64,000 bases of DNA from Jannaschia formosa (GCF_003340555.1 NZ_QPLJ01000003.1:1-64000); one strand, 5' to 3'; positions 38,366 to 49,716 are shown, numbered from the stretch's first letter. Made by a program: numbers and translations. The notes: generated by a model from the letters alone, not told the origin.

Positions 38366-41331
38366 CCGACCAGTCCCCCAACGACGCCTTCCACTCCACG
38401 TCCTTCCTGCAGGGGCACAACGCCGAATATCTGGAACAGATGTATGCCCGCTACGCCTCCGACCCGTCGGCGGTGGACGAAAGCTGGCAGGCGCTGTTCC
38501 GGCAGCTCGCCGATGACGCGGCCGATGCGAAGGCCGAGGCCGAGGGGCCGTCCTGGGCCCGCGCGGACTGGCCGCCGATGCCCTCGGACGACCTGACGGC
38601 GGCGCTGACGGGCGAATGGCCCGCGCCAAAGGTCGACCCGAAGGATGCGAAGGCCGCCGCGCAGAAGATCGAGAAGAAGGCCGAGGCCACCGGCAACCTG
38701 CTCAGCCAGGACCAGGTCCGGCGGGCCGTGCTCGACTCGATCCGGGCGCTCATGCTGATCCGCGCCTACCGGATCCGCGGCCACCTCGCCGCCGATCTCG
38801 ACCCGCTGGGCATGCGCGCCGCGGACCCGCATCCGGAGCTCGACCCGAAATCCTACGGGTTCAGCGAGGCCGACATGAACCGGCCGATCTTTATCGACAA
38901 CGTGCTGGGGCTGGAGGTCGCGACCCTCAACGAGATCATCGCCATCCTCAAGCGCACCTATTGCGGCACCTTCGCGCTGCAGTACATGCACATCTCCGAC
39001 CCCGAGCAGTCGGCCTGGCTCAAGGAGCGGATCGAGGGCTACGGCAAGGAGATCAAGTTCACCCAGAACGGCCGCCGCGCGATCCTCAACAAGCTGGTCG
39101 AGGCCGAGGGCTTCGAGAAATACCTCCACGTCAAGTACATGGGCACCAAGCGCTTCGGCCTCGACGGCGGCGAGGCGCTGATCCCCGCGATGGAGCAGAT
39201 CATCAAGCGCGGCGGGCAGCTGGGCCTCTCGGACATCGTCATCGGCATGCCCCACCGGGGCCGGCTGTCGGTCCTCGCCAACGTGATGGGCAAGCCCTAC
39301 AAGGCGATCTTCAACGAGTTCCAGGGCGGCAGCTTCAAGCCCGAGGACGTCGACGGCTCGGGCGACGTCAAGTACCACCTCGGCGCCTCGTCCGATCGGG
39401 AGTTCGACGGCAATACCGTCCACTTGTCGCTGACCGCGAACCCCTCGCATCTGGAAGCGGTGAACCCCGTCGTTCTGGGCAAGGTCCGCGCCAAGCAGGA
39501 CCAGCTCAACGACACGACCCGCCAGAAGGTGACCGGCGTCCTGCTGCACGGCGACGCGGCCTTCGCGGGCCAGGGCGTGGTCGCGGAATGCTTCGCGCTC
39601 TCGGGCGTGCGCGGGCACCGGACGGGCGGCACGATCCATATCGTGGTGAACAACCAGATCGGCTTCACCACCGCGCCGCATTTCTCGCGGTCGAGCCCCT
39701 ACCCGACCGATAACGCGCTGGTCGTCGAGGCGCCGATCTTCCACGTCAACGGCGACGATCCCGAGGCGGTGGTCCACGCCGCGAAGGTCGCCACCGAGTT
39801 CCGGCAGAAGTTCAACAAGGACGTCGTCATCGACATCTTCTGCTACCGCCGCTTCGGCCATAACGAGGGCGACGAGCCCATGTTCACCAACCCGATGATG
39901 TACAAGCGCATCAAGGGCCACAAGACGACCCTCTCGCTCTATACCGAACGGCTGGTGAAGGACGGGCTGATCCCCGAGGGCGAGATCGAGGACATGAAGG
40001 CCGCCTTCCAGGACCGGCTCGCGCAGGAATTCGAGGCCGGGCGCGACTACAAGCCGAACAAGGCGGACTGGCTGGACGGACGCTGGTCCCATCTCGACCG
40101 CCGCGCCGAGGACGACTACGTCCGCGGCGAGACGGCGATCGCGGACGAGACCTTCAACCAGGTCGGCCATGCGCTGCAGAACGTTCCCGAGGACCTGCCG
40201 ATCCACAAGACCGTGGGCCGCCTGCTCGACGCGCGCCGCAAGATGTTCGACGAGGGCGAGAACTTCGACTGGGCCACCGCCGAGGCGCTGGCCTTCGGGT
40301 CGCTGCTGACCGAGGGCTATCCCGTCCGCCTCGCGGGCCAGGATTCGACCCGCGGCACGTTCAGCCAGCGCCATTCCGGCATCGTCAACCAGGAGACGGA
40401 GGAGCGCTACTACCCGCTCAACCACATCCGCGACGGCCAGGCCCATTTCGAGGTGATCGACAGCGCCCTGTCGGAATACGCGGTGCTGGGCTTCGAATAC
40501 GGCTACTCGCTGGCCGAGCCCAACGCGCTGGTCATGTGGGAGGCGCAGTTCGGCGACTTCGCCAACGGCGCGCAGATCATGTTCGACCAGTTCATCTCGT
40601 CGGGCGAGTCGAAGTGGCTGCGCATGTCGGGCCTCGTCTGCCTGCTGCCCCACGGCTTCGAGGGCCAGGGGCCGGAGCATTCCTCGGCCCGGCTGGAACG
40701 CTTCCTGCAGCAATGCGGCTCCGACAACTGGATCGTCGCCAACTGCACGACGCCCGCGAACTACTTCCACATCCTGCGCCGTCAGATCCATCGCGACTTC
40801 CGCAAGCCGCTGATCCTGATGACGCCCAAGTCGCTGCTGCGCCACCGGCTCGCCGTCTCCCGGCGCGCCGAATTCACCACGGGGTCCAGCTTCCACCGGG
40901 TCCTCTGGGATGACGCGCAGCAGGGCAACTCGACGACGAAGCTGGTGGCGGACGACCAGATCAAGCGGGTCGTCGTCTGCTCGGGCAAGGTCTACTACGA
41001 CCTCCTGGAGGAGCGGGACGAGCGCGGGCTCGACGACGTCTACCTGCTGCGGCTCGAGCAGTTCTATCCGTTCCCGGCCAAGTCGATGGTCGACGAGCTG
41101 AGCCGCTTCAAGCAGGCGGAGTTCGTCTGGTGCCAGGAGGAGCCCAAGAACCAGGGCGCCTGGACCTTCGTCGAGCCCAACATCGAATGGGTCCTGACCC
41201 GGATCGGCGCCGCGAACACGCGGCCCCGCTACGTGGGCCGCGCCGCCTCGGCCTCGCCCGCGACGGGTCTGGCCTCGCAACACAAGGCACAACAATCGGC
41301 GCTGGTGAACGAAGCGCTGAGCATGGAGTAA
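38362..41331 (+). CDS. sucA: 2-oxoglutarate dehydrogenase E1 component
   Basis: This is the thiamine diphosphate-dependent decarboxylase of the 2-oxoglutarate dehydrogenase complex. The 989-residue product has the short N-terminal E2-binding segment ([16 protein letters not shown]), the conserved [14 protein letters not shown], the TPP region around [11 protein letters not shown] and NNQIGFTT, and the C-terminal [11 protein letters not shown]. The length is normal. It overlaps the preceding exported-protein gene by four bases and is followed after 4 nt by sucB. Confidence 0.98.
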   Translation: MTDQSPNDAFHSTSFLQGHNAEYLEQMYARYASDPSAVDESWQALFRQLADDAADAKAEAEGPSWARADWPPMPSDDLTAALTGEWPAPKVDPKDAKAAAQKIEKKAEATGNLLSQDQVRRAVLDSIRALMLIRAYRIRGHLAADLDPLGMRAADPHPELDPKSYGFSEADMNRPIFIDNVLGLEVATLNEIIAILKRTYCGTFALQYMHISDPEQSAWLKERIEGYGKEIKFTQNGRRAILNKLVEAEGFEKYLHVKYMGTKRFGLDGGEALIPAMEQIIKRGGQLGLSDIVIGMPHRGRLSVLANVMGKPYKAIFNEFQGGSFKPEDVDGSGDVKYHLGASSDREFDGNTVHLSLTANPSHLEAVNPVVLGKVRAKQDQLNDTTRQKVTGVLLHGDAAFAGQGVVAECFALSGVRGHRTGGTIHIVVNNQIGFTTAPHFSRSSPYPTDNALVVEAPIFHVNGDDPEAVVHAAKVATEFRQKFNKDVVIDIFCYRRFGHNEGDEPMFTNPMMYKRIKGHKTTLSLYTERLVKDGLIPEGEIEDMKAAFQDRLAQEFEAGRDYKPNKADWLDGRWSHLDRRAEDDYVRGETAIADETFNQVGHALQNVPEDLPIHKTVGRLLDARRKMFDEGENFDWATAEALAFGSLLTEGYPVRLAGQDSTRGTFSQRHSGIVNQETEERYYPLNHIRDGQAHFEVIDSALSEYAVLGFEYGYSLAEPNALVMWEAQFGDFANGAQIMFDQFISSGESKWLRMSGLVCLLPHGFEGQGPEHSSARLERFLQQCGSDNWIVANCTTPANYFHILRRQIHRDFRKPLILMTPKSLLRHRLAVSRRAEFTTGSSFHRVLWDDAQQGNSTTKLVADDQIKRVVVCSGKVYYDLLEERDERGLDDVYLLRLEQFYPFPAKSMVDELSRFKQAEFVWCQEEPKNQGAWTFVEPNIEWVLTRIGAANTRPRYVGRAASASPATGLASQHKAQQSALVNEALSME

Positions 41332-41335
41332 CGGC

Positions 41336-42928
41336 ATGACGATAGACGTGAAGGTCCCCACCCTCGGGGAATCCGTGACCGAGGCGACGGTGGCCACCTG
41401 GTTCAAGAAGCCGGGCGATGCCGTCGCCACCGACGAGATGCTCTGCGAGCTGGAAACCGACAAGGTCACGGTCGAGGTCCCCTCGCCCGCCACCGGCACC
41501 CTGAGCGAGATCGTCGCCGAGGAAGGCTCGACCGTCGGCGTCGACGCCCTGCTCGCCACCATCTCCGAGGGCGCGGGCGCTTCCGCTTCCTATGCTTCCG
41601 CTCCCGCCGCCGTGGCGCAGCCCGGCTCCGAGGAAGGCACCTCGGAGGCCGGCGGCGCCGCCTCCGCCCCCGCGGACGGCGGCGAGGAGGTCGCGGTCAT
41701 GGTCCCCGCCCTGGGCGAGTCCGTGACCGAGGCGACCGTCGCCACCTGGTTCAAGGCCGAAGGCGACGAGGTCGCGCAGGACGAGATGCTCTGCGAGCTC
41801 GAGACCGACAAGGTCTCGGTCGAGGTCCCCGCCCCCGCGGCCGGGACGCTGGGCAAGATCCTCGCCGAGGAAGGCGCGACCGTCAAAGCCGGCGGCCAGC
41901 TCGCCACCATCCTGGGCGGCGCGGGCGCCACCCCCGGCGCGGCCAAGCCGCCTGCGATGAACCCCGAGCCGAAGCCGGACGCGGGCAAGGCGGAGGTCGA
42001 GGAGGCCCGGCACAACGTCGAGGCCGCCGCGCCGAAGGCGGACGTGGAGAACGCGCCCTCGGCCAACAAGCTGATGGCCGAGAAGGGACTCGACCCGGCT
42101 CAGGTCAAGGGCACCGGCCGCGACGGCCGCATCATGAAGGAGGACGTGCTGACCGCGAAGTCCCCCGCCCAGGCCCCCGCGCCGGAGCCCGCCCCGGCCC
42201 CCCGCGCGCCCGTCGCAGCCAAGGACGAGGCGCGGGAGGAGCGGGTGAAGATGACCCGCCTGCGCCAGACCATCGCGCGCCGCCTGAAGGACGCGCAGAA
42301 CACCGCCGCCATGCTGACGACCTACAACGAGGTCGACATGAAGGCGGTCATGGACCTGCGTTCTGAATACAAGGACCTCTTCGAGAAGAAGCACGGCACC
42401 CGCCTCGGCTTCATGTCCTTCTTTACCAAGGCCTGCGTCCACGCCCTGCAGGAGGTCCCCGAGGTCAATGCCGAGATCGACGGCACGGACGTCGTCTACA
42501 AGCGCTTCGTCCACATGGGCATCGCGGCCGGAACCCCGCAGGGCCTCGTCGTGCCGGTCATCCGCGACGTCGACCGGATGAGCTTCGCCGAGATCGAGAA
42601 GGCCATCGCCGAGAAGGGCAAGGCCGCCCGCGACGGCAAGCTTTCCATGGCCGACATGCAGGGCGGGACCTTCACGATCTCGAACGGCGGCGTCTACGGC
42701 TCGCTGATGTCCTCGCCGATCCTGAACCCGCCGCAATCGGGCATCCTCGGCATGCACAAGATCCAGGACCGGCCCATGGTCGTCGGCGGCGAGATCGTCA
42801 TCCGCCCGATGATGTATCTTGCGCTGAGCTACGACCACCGGATCGTCGACGGCAAGGGCGCGGTGACGTTCCTCGTCCGGGTAAAGGAAGCGCTGGAGGA
42901 CCCGCGGCGGCTCTTGATGGACCTGTGA
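41336..42928 (+). CDS. sucB: Dihydrolipoyl succinyltransferase E2 with two lipoyl domains
   Basis: This is the E2 core of the 2-oxoglutarate dehydrogenase complex. The 530-residue product has two N-terminal lipoyl domains instead of one, with lipoylated Lys43 and Lys159 in ETDKVTVEV and [10 protein letters not shown] peripheral subunit-binding domain (about 240-275) and the catalytic domain with [12 protein letters not shown] near the C-terminus follow. Ala/Pro-rich linkers join the parts. It follows sucA by 4 nt, and its stop codon is immediately followed by the GTG start of brnT. Confidence 0.97.
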   Translation: MTIDVKVPTLGESVTEATVATWFKKPGDAVATDEMLCELETDKVTVEVPSPATGTLSEIVAEEGSTVGVDALLATISEGAGASASYASAPAAVAQPGSEEGTSEAGGAASAPADGGEEVAVMVPALGESVTEATVATWFKAEGDEVAQDEMLCELETDKVSVEVPAPAAGTLGKILAEEGATVKAGGQLATILGGAGATPGAAKPPAMNPEPKPDAGKAEVEEARHNVEAAAPKADVENAPSANKLMAEKGLDPAQVKGTGRDGRIMKEDVLTAKSPAQAPAPEPAPAPRAPVAAKDEAREERVKMTRLRQTIARRLKDAQNTAAMLTTYNEVDMKAVMDLRSEYKDLFEKKHGTRLGFMSFFTKACVHALQEVPEVNAEIDGTDVVYKRFVHMGIAAGTPQGLVVPVIRDVDRMSFAEIEKAIAEKGKAARDGKLSMADMQGGTFTISNGGVYGSLMSSPILNPPQSGILGMHKIQDRPMVVGGEIVIRPMMYLALSYDHRIVDGKGAVTFLVRVKEALEDPRRLLMDL

Positions 42929-43189
42929 GTGCCGCGGCCGCCCTACGACTGGGATGACGACAAGGCGAAGGCGAACCTCGACAAGCACGGGGTTCCCTTC
43001 GAGGCCATCTTCGGGTTCGACTGGGACGGGGCGCTGCGCGCCGAGGACACGCGATACGACTACGGCGAGACGCGGTTCCAAGCGCTTGGAAAGATCGGCG
43101 ACCGCGCCCATGTCGTGGTATATGTTCTGCGCGAAGAGACGATCCGCGTGATCTCGCTCCGCAAGGCCAACCGAAGGGAACAGCGATGA
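42929..43189 (+). CDS. brnT: BrnT family toxin
   Basis: This 86-residue RelE-like ribonuclease toxin is recognised by YDWDDDKAKANLDKHGVPFE, the central ETRFQALGKI and the terminal RVISLRKANRREQR. BrnT toxins cut RNA and are neutralised by BrnA antitoxins. It begins with GTG directly after the sucB stop codon and overlaps the next gene by ATGA, so it would be translated from the TCA operon mRNA. No separate promoter was identified in the sucB 3' end. Confidence 0.88.
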   Translation: MPRPPYDWDDDKAKANLDKHGVPFEAIFGFDWDGALRAEDTRYDYGETRFQALGKIGDRAHVVVYVLREETIRVISLRKANRREQR

Positions 43190-43413
43190 CCCGTCCGCCC
43201 CCGCCCGCCGATTTCGATGATAACCCGCCTCTCGACGAGAATTTTTTCTCTCGTGCAATTCCGGCGCGCCGCGAAGCGGATATCCTTGGCAGAGCCACGG
43301 AAAAAAACGCGCGCCTGCGCACCGCGCTGGAAGAGATCGTCCGGGCCGATGCAGAGGGCCGATCCGTCCGCGAACCGATAGACCGAGCGCGTGCGCTGCT
43401 CGCGCAGGAGTAG
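43186..43413 (+). CDS. Probable atypical antitoxin partner of BrnT
   Basis: This 75-residue, charged, helical protein is coupled to brnT by ATGA overlap. Its N-terminal part (FDDNPPLDENFFSRAIPA) resembles the acidic start of BrnA antitoxins. The ribbon-helix-helix C-terminus of BrnA is absent and replaced by a different helix (LRTALEEIVRADAEGRSV). It may neutralise BrnT without DNA binding, or be a decayed antitoxin. A run of seven A residues near 43301-43307 is a possible frameshift site. Confidence 0.6.
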   Translation: MTRPPPPADFDDNPPLDENFFSRAIPARREADILGRATEKNARLRTALEEIVRADAEGRSVREPIDRARALLAQE

Positions 43414-43492
43414 GGCGTCGCCAGGGGTGCGCAAGCCGACGCGCCTTAAAGACTAGGCGTTTGCGCCACCTGATCACGCTGAGGAAAACAAA

Positions 43493-43891
43493 ATGCTGTC
43501 ACCTTCATCGGAGAACGAATTGAAGCGCAGCGAGATGGCGAACGAACTGGGGCTAGCATTCGCACGGACCATCGTGTTGCTGAACGGCGGAGCCTTTGCC
43601 ATCCTTCTTGCCTATCTCGGAAGTGCTTCAAGCACATCGGCGTTTGTCGTCTCGATCGATGGCTTGCAACGAGCATTGTCGTCGTTCCTCCTTGCGCTGC
43701 TACTGATGCTTGCCGCAATCCTGTATTCCTATGTTCGTTATGCGCTACCTCCGGAAATGGGGACGGCACGTTATTTAGAGAATTCCGTCGTCGGAGTGAA
43801 TGCGGTCTGCGGCATCGGTGCAGTGATCTGTTTCGCATATGGTGTGATCGTGCTGATCGGATCGACCGGAGTATCAATGCCTTTGCGTTAG
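43493..43891 (+). CDS. Hypothetical small membrane protein of lower GC content
   Basis: This 132-residue protein has three hydrophobic segments (about 27-50, 60-85, 103-125) and a hydrophilic N-terminus. It is not recognised. Its bases are visibly less GC-rich than the flanking genes and its codon choice differs (ATT, TTG, CTA, TTA), suggesting recent acquisition. It follows the brnT unit by 80 nt, so the two may have arrived together. Confidence 0.65.
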   Translation: MLSPSSENELKRSEMANELGLAFARTIVLLNGGAFAILLAYLGSASSTSAFVVSIDGLQRALSSFLLALLLMLAAILYSYVRYALPPEMGTARYLENSVVGVNAVCGIGAVICFAYGVIVLIGSTGVSMPLR

Positions 43892-43961
43892 CAGGTTCGA
43901 GCTTGGAGAAACCAACCGCTAACATGCGGGGTTTCATAGCAGCCCAACCCGGAGCTTCCCC

Positions 43962-44201
43962 ATGCACCTCCTCCTCCACCTCACCCCGCCCGACTACGAC
44001 GCCTGGAAGCGCGACTTCGACGCCAGCGCGGAGACGCGGATGCAGGCCGGCCTGACCCTCATGCAGCTCTGGCGCGCGGCCCTGGGCCCGGAGGTCACCG
44101 CGCTCTTCGAGGCCAACGACCGGAAGCGCGCCGAGGCCTGGATCGACCGCGAATCCGCGACCGGCCCGAAGATCGAGGCGCGGTTCCTCCGAACCGCCTG
44201 A
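43962..44201 (+). CDS. Hypothetical 79-residue protein
   Basis: This short soluble protein (MHLLLHLTPPDYDAWKRDFD at the start) has an alternating strand-helix pattern reminiscent of small ferredoxin-fold dimeric alpha/beta barrel proteins. No family was assigned. It has normal high-GC codon use. The start lies 70 nt after the low-GC membrane protein gene. Confidence 0.55.
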   Translation: MHLLLHLTPPDYDAWKRDFDASAETRMQAGLTLMQLWRAALGPEVTALFEANDRKRAEAWIDRESATGPKIEARFLRTA

Positions 44202-44268
44202 CCGGCGCGACGATCCGTGCCCGCCGCACGGGCTTCCGTCCGGCGGGCGGACGGGCTACGAGCGCCCC

Positions 44269-44445
44269 ATGTCACCGACCCGCCGCGCCATCGCCTTCTG
44301 GATCATCCGCGTCGCCATCGCGGTCTTCCTCGTCATCCTGCTCCAGGCCTGGGCCGGGCCCGATCCCGTGCTCTGGTACGCCGCCGGCGTCTATGCCGTG
44401 TTGTCGGGCCTGCTGACGCTGTTCCTGATCCGGCGCGGCAAGTGA
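44269..44445 (+). CDS. Small membrane protein, 58 residues
   Basis: This 58-residue protein has two hydrophobic segments (FWIIRVAIAVFLVILLQAWA and LWYAAGVYAVLSGLLTLFLI) joined by a short loop and ending in RRGK. No family was recognised. It lies 19 nt before the MAPEG gene on the same strand. It is supported by regular membrane topology and codon use only. Confidence 0.55.
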   Translation: MSPTRRAIAFWIIRVAIAVFLVILLQAWAGPDPVLWYAAGVYAVLSGLLTLFLIRRGK

Positions 44446-44464
44446 CGCAGACCGAGGCCCGCCC

Positions 44465-44860
44465 ATGACCCCCGAACTCACCGCCCTCGCCCTCGCCCTG
44501 CTGCTGCAGGCCGTCCAGTTCGCGGCCTACTCCATCCGCGCCAATCTCGACGTCGGCCCCGGCTACGCCATGTCCGCCCGCGACCGAGAGCCGTCGCGCC
44601 CGCTCTCGCCGCTGGGCGGGCGGCTGCAGCGGGCGCTGACGAACCATTTCGAGGGGCTGGTCCTGTTCACCGCCGCGGTGACGCTCGTCACCCTGTCGGG
44701 ACAGGCCAGCGGGTTCACCGCCGCCTGCGCCTGGACCTACCTCGCCGCGCGGGTCGTCTACGTTCCCGCCTACGCGCTGGGCTGGCGGCCCTGGCGGTCG
44801 GTGGTCTGGATGGTGGGGTTCCTCGCGACCGTCCTTATGGTTATCTCGACCCTGATCTGA
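44465..44860 (+). CDS. MAPEG family protein
   Basis: This 131-residue, four-helix inner-membrane protein is of the MAPEG family (membrane-associated proteins in eicosanoid and glutathione metabolism). The characteristic region is RALTNHFEGLVLFTAAV, followed by the third helix with YLAARVVYVPAYALGWRPWRSVVW. Bacterial members are presumed glutathione-dependent transferases or peroxidases; the substrate here is unknown. It precedes lpd by 75 nt. Confidence 0.88.
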   Translation: MTPELTALALALLLQAVQFAAYSIRANLDVGPGYAMSARDREPSRPLSPLGGRLQRALTNHFEGLVLFTAAVTLVTLSGQASGFTAACAWTYLAARVVYVPAYALGWRPWRSVVWMVGFLATVLMVISTLI

Positions 44861-44935
44861 TCCGCGCCGCGTCGGACGCATATCCGACGCGCATCACCCG
44901 CGGATCACCCGCCGAATACGACCCCCGGAGACATC

Positions 44936-46330
<1,395 letters not shown>

Positions 46331-46349
46331 CGGTCCCTTGGGGAAACGG

Positions 46350-46410
46350 AGAGGGGGGGCTCTGCCCCCCGCCTTCGGCTCCCCCCGGCATATTTCGAGA
46401 GCATCGAAGG
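46350..46410 (-). repeat. Dispersed intergenic hairpin element, copy 3
   Basis: Read on the minus strand it begins TGCTCTCGAAATATGCCGGG and ends GGGGGGCAGAGCCCCCC, matching the copy at 22895. It separates the convergent lpd and SMP-30 genes, and its terminal stem could act as a shared terminator. Confidence 0.82.
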
Positions 46411-46435
46411 CGGGGGCATCAACCTTGACAGAGGG

Positions 46436-47332
46436 TTACGGCCACTGCACCCCGCGCCGGGCCAGGCTCACCCGGTAGAGCGAGGTCGTGGCCGTGATGT
46501 AGAGCTCGTGCTTCGCCCGGCCCCCGAAGCAGAGGTTCGACACCAGCTCCGGCACCAGGATCTTGCCGAGAAGCCGTCCGTCGGGGGCGATGCAGTGCAC
46601 CCCGTCGGCGGCGGAGGTCCAGAGGTTCCCGTCGCTGTCGAGCCGGAAGCCGTCGGCCTTGCCGGGCGAGACCGCGTGGAAGAGGCGCCCGTTCGTGCAG
46701 CCCCCGGCGCGCACGTCGTAGACGCGGATATGGGTCGGATCGCCCTCGCCCCGGCGGCCGGTATCCGCGACGTAGAGCAGGCTTTCGTCGGGCGAGAAGG
46801 CCAGCCCGTTGGGCGCGTTCATGTCGTCCACCATCACGTCCAGCGCGCCCGTCGCGGGATCGGCCCGATAGACGACCAGCGGGTTCTCGGACGGGGCCTT
46901 GTGGCCTTCGTAATCCGTCACGATCCCGTAATGCGGATCGCTGAACCAGATCGTGCCGTCCGACTTCACGACCACGTCGTTGGGCGAATTGAGCGGCTTG
47001 CCGTCGAAGCCGTCGGCGATGACCGTAATCGATCCGTCCGGCTCGGTCCGGGCGACCCGGCGCGCGCCGTGCTCGCAGCTGACGAGCCGGCCCTGACGGT
47101 CGCGCGTGTGGCCGTTGGCGAAGTTCGACGGCGACCGGAACACGCTGACGCCCTCCGCCGGATGCCAGCGGTGGATGACGTTGTTGGGGATGTCCGAGAA
47201 CAGCAGGCAGTTGTGGTCGCCGAACCAGACCGGCCCCTCGACCCAGTCGAACCCGGTCGCGAGCCGCTTGACCGGCGCGTTGTGCAGGACGAAGCGGTCG
47301 AAGACCGGATCGTGGCTTTCGAAGAAGGGCAT
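46436..47332 (-). CDS. SMP-30/gluconolactonase family sugar lactonase
   Basis: This 298-residue six-bladed beta-propeller lactonase would open sugar lactones with a divalent metal. Family features are EGPVWFGDHNCLLFSDIPNN, the SPNDVVVKSDGTIWFSDP strand and APNGLAFSPDESLLYVADTG. It lies 9 nt downstream of idnD and is probably co-transcribed. In this context it could hydrolyse idono- or glucono-lactone (inference). Confidence 0.9.
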   Translation of the reverse strand: MPFFESHDPVFDRFVLHNAPVKRLATGFDWVEGPVWFGDHNCLLFSDIPNNVIHRWHPAEGVSVFRSPSNFANGHTRDRQGRLVSCEHGARRVARTEPDGSITVIADGFDGKPLNSPNDVVVKSDGTIWFSDPHYGIVTDYEGHKAPSENPLVVYRADPATGALDVMVDDMNAPNGLAFSPDESLLYVADTGRRGEGDPTHIRVYDVRAGGCTNGRLFHAVSPGKADGFRLDSDGNLWTSAADGVHCIAPDGRLLGKILVPELVSNLCFGGRAKHELYITATTSLYRVSLARRGVQWP

Positions 47333-47341
47333 GGTCGCTCC

Positions 47342-48373
47342 TCAGGCGGTAAAGTCGATCTGGGCCTTCATCGCGCGGCTCCGGTCGCCCGCGAGGTCGA
47401 AGGCGGCCTGCGCCTGCGAGAGCGGCACGGTCTGGGTGATGAGCGGCTTGACGTCGATCAGCCCCTTCCGCATGAGGCTGACGCCCGTGTGGAACTCGGG
47501 GTGGAACCGGAATGAGCCGCGGAAAGTGAGCTCCTTCGCGGTCATGGCCTGCACCGGCAGGGTCATGTCGCCGCCGAGCCCGAGCTGCACGATCGTGCCG
47601 CGCGGCCGGATCGCGGGGATGGCGGCAGAGAGCGCCGCGGCGGCGCCCGAGCACTCGAACAGCACGTCGAAGCGGCCCTTGTCCTTGACATAGGGCGCCA
47701 GCCCTTCGCGCGCGTCCCAGGCCTCGTCGGCGCCGAGCCTGCGGGCCATGTCCAGCGTGAACTCCGACAGGTCGGTCGCGACGATCAGGTCGGCCCCGGC
47801 ACGGCGCGCGGCGAGGATGCAGAGCGCGCCGATCGGGCCGACGCCGGTGACGAGAACGGCCTTCCCGACCAGCCCGCCCGCCTGCCGCATCGCGTGGAGA
47901 CAGACGGCGAGCGGCTCAGCCATGGCGGCCTCGCCCGGGGTCAGGCCGGTCGCGTCGGCGCATTGGGAGGCATCGGCGATCAGATGCTGGCGGAACGCGC
48001 CCTGGATGTGCGGGAAGGGCATGGCCGAGCCGTAGAACCGCATGTTCATGCAATGGTTCGGCGCGCCCTCCAGGCAGAAGGCGCAGGCACCGCAGGGGCG
48101 CGAGGGCGAGATCGCGACGAGCTGGCCCTCGGACAGGGTCTCGACCCCGTCTCCCACGGCCGTCACCCGGCCCGAGACCTCGTGGCCGAGGATCATCGGC
48201 TCGCGCAGGCGGATCGCCGTGCCGATGCCGCCATGCTGGTAGTAATGCAGGTCCGAGCCGCAGATGCCGCCCACGGCCATCTCGACCGCGACCTCTCCGG
48301 GACCCGGGGCGGGGGGCGGCGCGCGGTCCTCCAGGCGCAGGTCTCGGGCGGCGTGGATGACGATGGCCTTCAT
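47342..48373 (-). CDS. idnD: L-idonate 5-dehydrogenase
   Basis: This 343-residue zinc-containing medium-chain dehydrogenase has the catalytic zinc region GGICGSDLHYYQHGG and GHEVSG, the structural-zinc cysteines in CGACAFCLEGAPNHC, and the NAD motif VTGVGPIGAL. The YYQHGGIGTAIRLREPM segment is typical of L-idonate 5-dehydrogenase, which oxidises L-idonate to 5-ketogluconate. The divergent gene idnO and the kinase complete the route. Confidence 0.87.
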   Translation of the reverse strand: MKAIVIHAARDLRLEDRAPPPAPGPGEVAVEMAVGGICGSDLHYYQHGGIGTAIRLREPMILGHEVSGRVTAVGDGVETLSEGQLVAISPSRPCGACAFCLEGAPNHCMNMRFYGSAMPFPHIQGAFRQHLIADASQCADATGLTPGEAAMAEPLAVCLHAMRQAGGLVGKAVLVTGVGPIGALCILAARRAGADLIVATDLSEFTLDMARRLGADEAWDAREGLAPYVKDKGRFDVLFECSGAAAALSAAIPAIRPRGTIVQLGLGGDMTLPVQAMTAKELTFRGSFRFHPEFHTGVSLMRKGLIDVKPLITQTVPLSQAQAAFDLAGDRSRAMKAQIDFTA

Positions 48374-48466
48374 CTGGGACTTTCCTGGCGGGCCGGTTGC
48401 ACCGGCAGGCGACGCCGCTAACCTAGGCCGCGCCGCCTCCGGCTGTCGAGGCGCGAGGAGATCGAC

Positions 48467-49234
48467 ATGAGCCTGACCCTGTTCGACCTGACCGGCCGGC
48501 GCGCCCTCGTGACCGGATCGTCACAGGGCATCGGCTATGCGCTGGCCCGGGGGCTGGCCGAGGCGGGCGCCGAGATCGTGCTGAACGGGCGCGACCCGGC
48601 ACGGACCGAGGCCGCCGCCGAGGCGCTGCGGGACGGCGGCGCGACCGTTCACGCCCTGCCCTTCGACGTGACCGACCATGCCGCCGCGCGGGCGGCCGTG
48701 GACGGGTTCGAGGCCGGGACCGGGGCGATCGACATCCTGGTGAACAATGCCGGCATGCAGCACCGCACCCCGCTGGAGGATTTCCCGGCCGAGGCGTTCG
48801 AGCGGCTGCTCCAGACCAATATCGCCAGCGTCTTCCATGTCGGGCAGGCCGTGGCGCGGCACATGATCGGGCGCGGGCGGGGGAAGATCGTCAACATCTG
48901 CTCGGTCCAGTCTTCGCTCGCGCGGCCTGGGATCGCCCCCTACACCGCGACAAAGGGGGCGGTTGCCAACCTGACAAAGGGCATGGCGACCGACTGGGCC
49001 AAGCATGGGCTGCAATGCAACGGGCTGGCGCCGGGCTATTTCGACACCCCGCTGAACGCCGCGCTGGTGGCCGACCCGGACTTCTCGGCCTGGCTGGCCA
49101 AGCGCACGCCCGCGGGTCGCTGGGGCCGGGTCGAGGAACTGGTCGGCGCCTGCATCTTCCTCGCCTCCGACGCGTCCTCCTTCGTGAACGGCACCGTCGT
49201 CTATGTGGATGGCGGCATCACGGCCTCGCTGTGA
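48467..49234 (+). CDS. idnO: SDR family oxidoreductase, probable gluconate 5-dehydrogenase
   Basis: This 255-residue short-chain dehydrogenase has TGSSQGIGYALARGL, the NNAG motif (LVNNAGMQHRTPLEDF), the catalytic Tyr-Lys in YTATKGAVANLTKG and the C-terminal GGITASL. It matches the 5-ketogluconate reductase type, which converts 5-ketogluconate to D-gluconate. It is divergent from idnD across 93 nt and overlaps the gluconokinase start (GTGA). Confidence 0.87.
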   Translation: MSLTLFDLTGRRALVTGSSQGIGYALARGLAEAGAEIVLNGRDPARTEAAAEALRDGGATVHALPFDVTDHAAARAAVDGFEAGTGAIDILVNNAGMQHRTPLEDFPAEAFERLLQTNIASVFHVGQAVARHMIGRGRGKIVNICSVQSSLARPGIAPYTATKGAVANLTKGMATDWAKHGLQCNGLAPGYFDTPLNAALVADPDFSAWLAKRTPAGRWGRVEELVGACIFLASDASSFVNGTVVYVDGGITASL

Positions 49235-49716
49235 GCGGCTATGTCGTCATGGGCGTGTCCGGGGCGGGCAAGAGCACCGTCGGAGAGCTCTTCGCGCAGC
49301 GGATGGGGCTGAGCTATCTCGACGGGGACAGCCTGCACCCGCAATCGAACATCGACAAGATGAGCCGCGGGCAGCCCCTGACCGATGCCGACCGCTGGCC
49401 CTGGATCAATGCGGTCGCGGCGCGGCTGGCCGGAGAGGTGGACGTGGTCGCCTGCTCGGCCCTCAAGCGCGCCTATCGCGACCGCATGCGGGAGGTGGCC
49501 GGGGCGGTCACCTTCCTGTTCCTCGACGGCGCACGCGAGGTTCTGGAGGAGCGGATGGGCCATCGGAAGGGGCATTTCATGCCGGAGAAGATGCTCGACA
49601 GCCAGCTCGCCACGCTGGAGCGGCCCGGGCCGGACGAGAGCGTCGTCCGCGTCGATATCGACCGGCCGCCGGAGGAGATCGTGGACGAGCTGGTCGCGCG
49701 GGTGCGGGCGGACTGA
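49231..49716 (+). CDS. Gluconokinase
   Basis: This 161-residue P-loop kinase phosphorylates D-gluconate to 6-phosphogluconate. The Walker A motif is GVSGAGKST, then DGDSLHPQSNIDKMSRGQPL and HFMPEKMLDSQLATLE, all typical of the GntK/IdnK family. The GTG at 49231 overlaps the stop of idnO. Upstream in-frame codons belong to the idnO reading region and are not used. Confidence 0.95.
   Translation: MSGYVVMGVSGAGKSTVGELFAQRMGLSYLDGDSLHPQSNIDKMSRGQPLTDADRWPWINAVAARLAGEVDVVACSALKRAYRDRMREVAGAVTFLFLDGAREVLEERMGHRKGHFMPEKMLDSQLATLERPGPDESVVRVDIDRPPEEIVDELVARVRAD

Noticed and set aside
38116-41562. Open minus-strand frame of about 1,150 codons opposite sucA
   Set aside because: Antisense shadow of sucA; its composition (Asp/Val/Leu/Arg) reflects the complementary codon pattern only.
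43890-43920. GGTTCGAGC reminiscent of a tRNA T-loop
   Set aside because: No acceptor, D or anticodon stems can be drawn around it.
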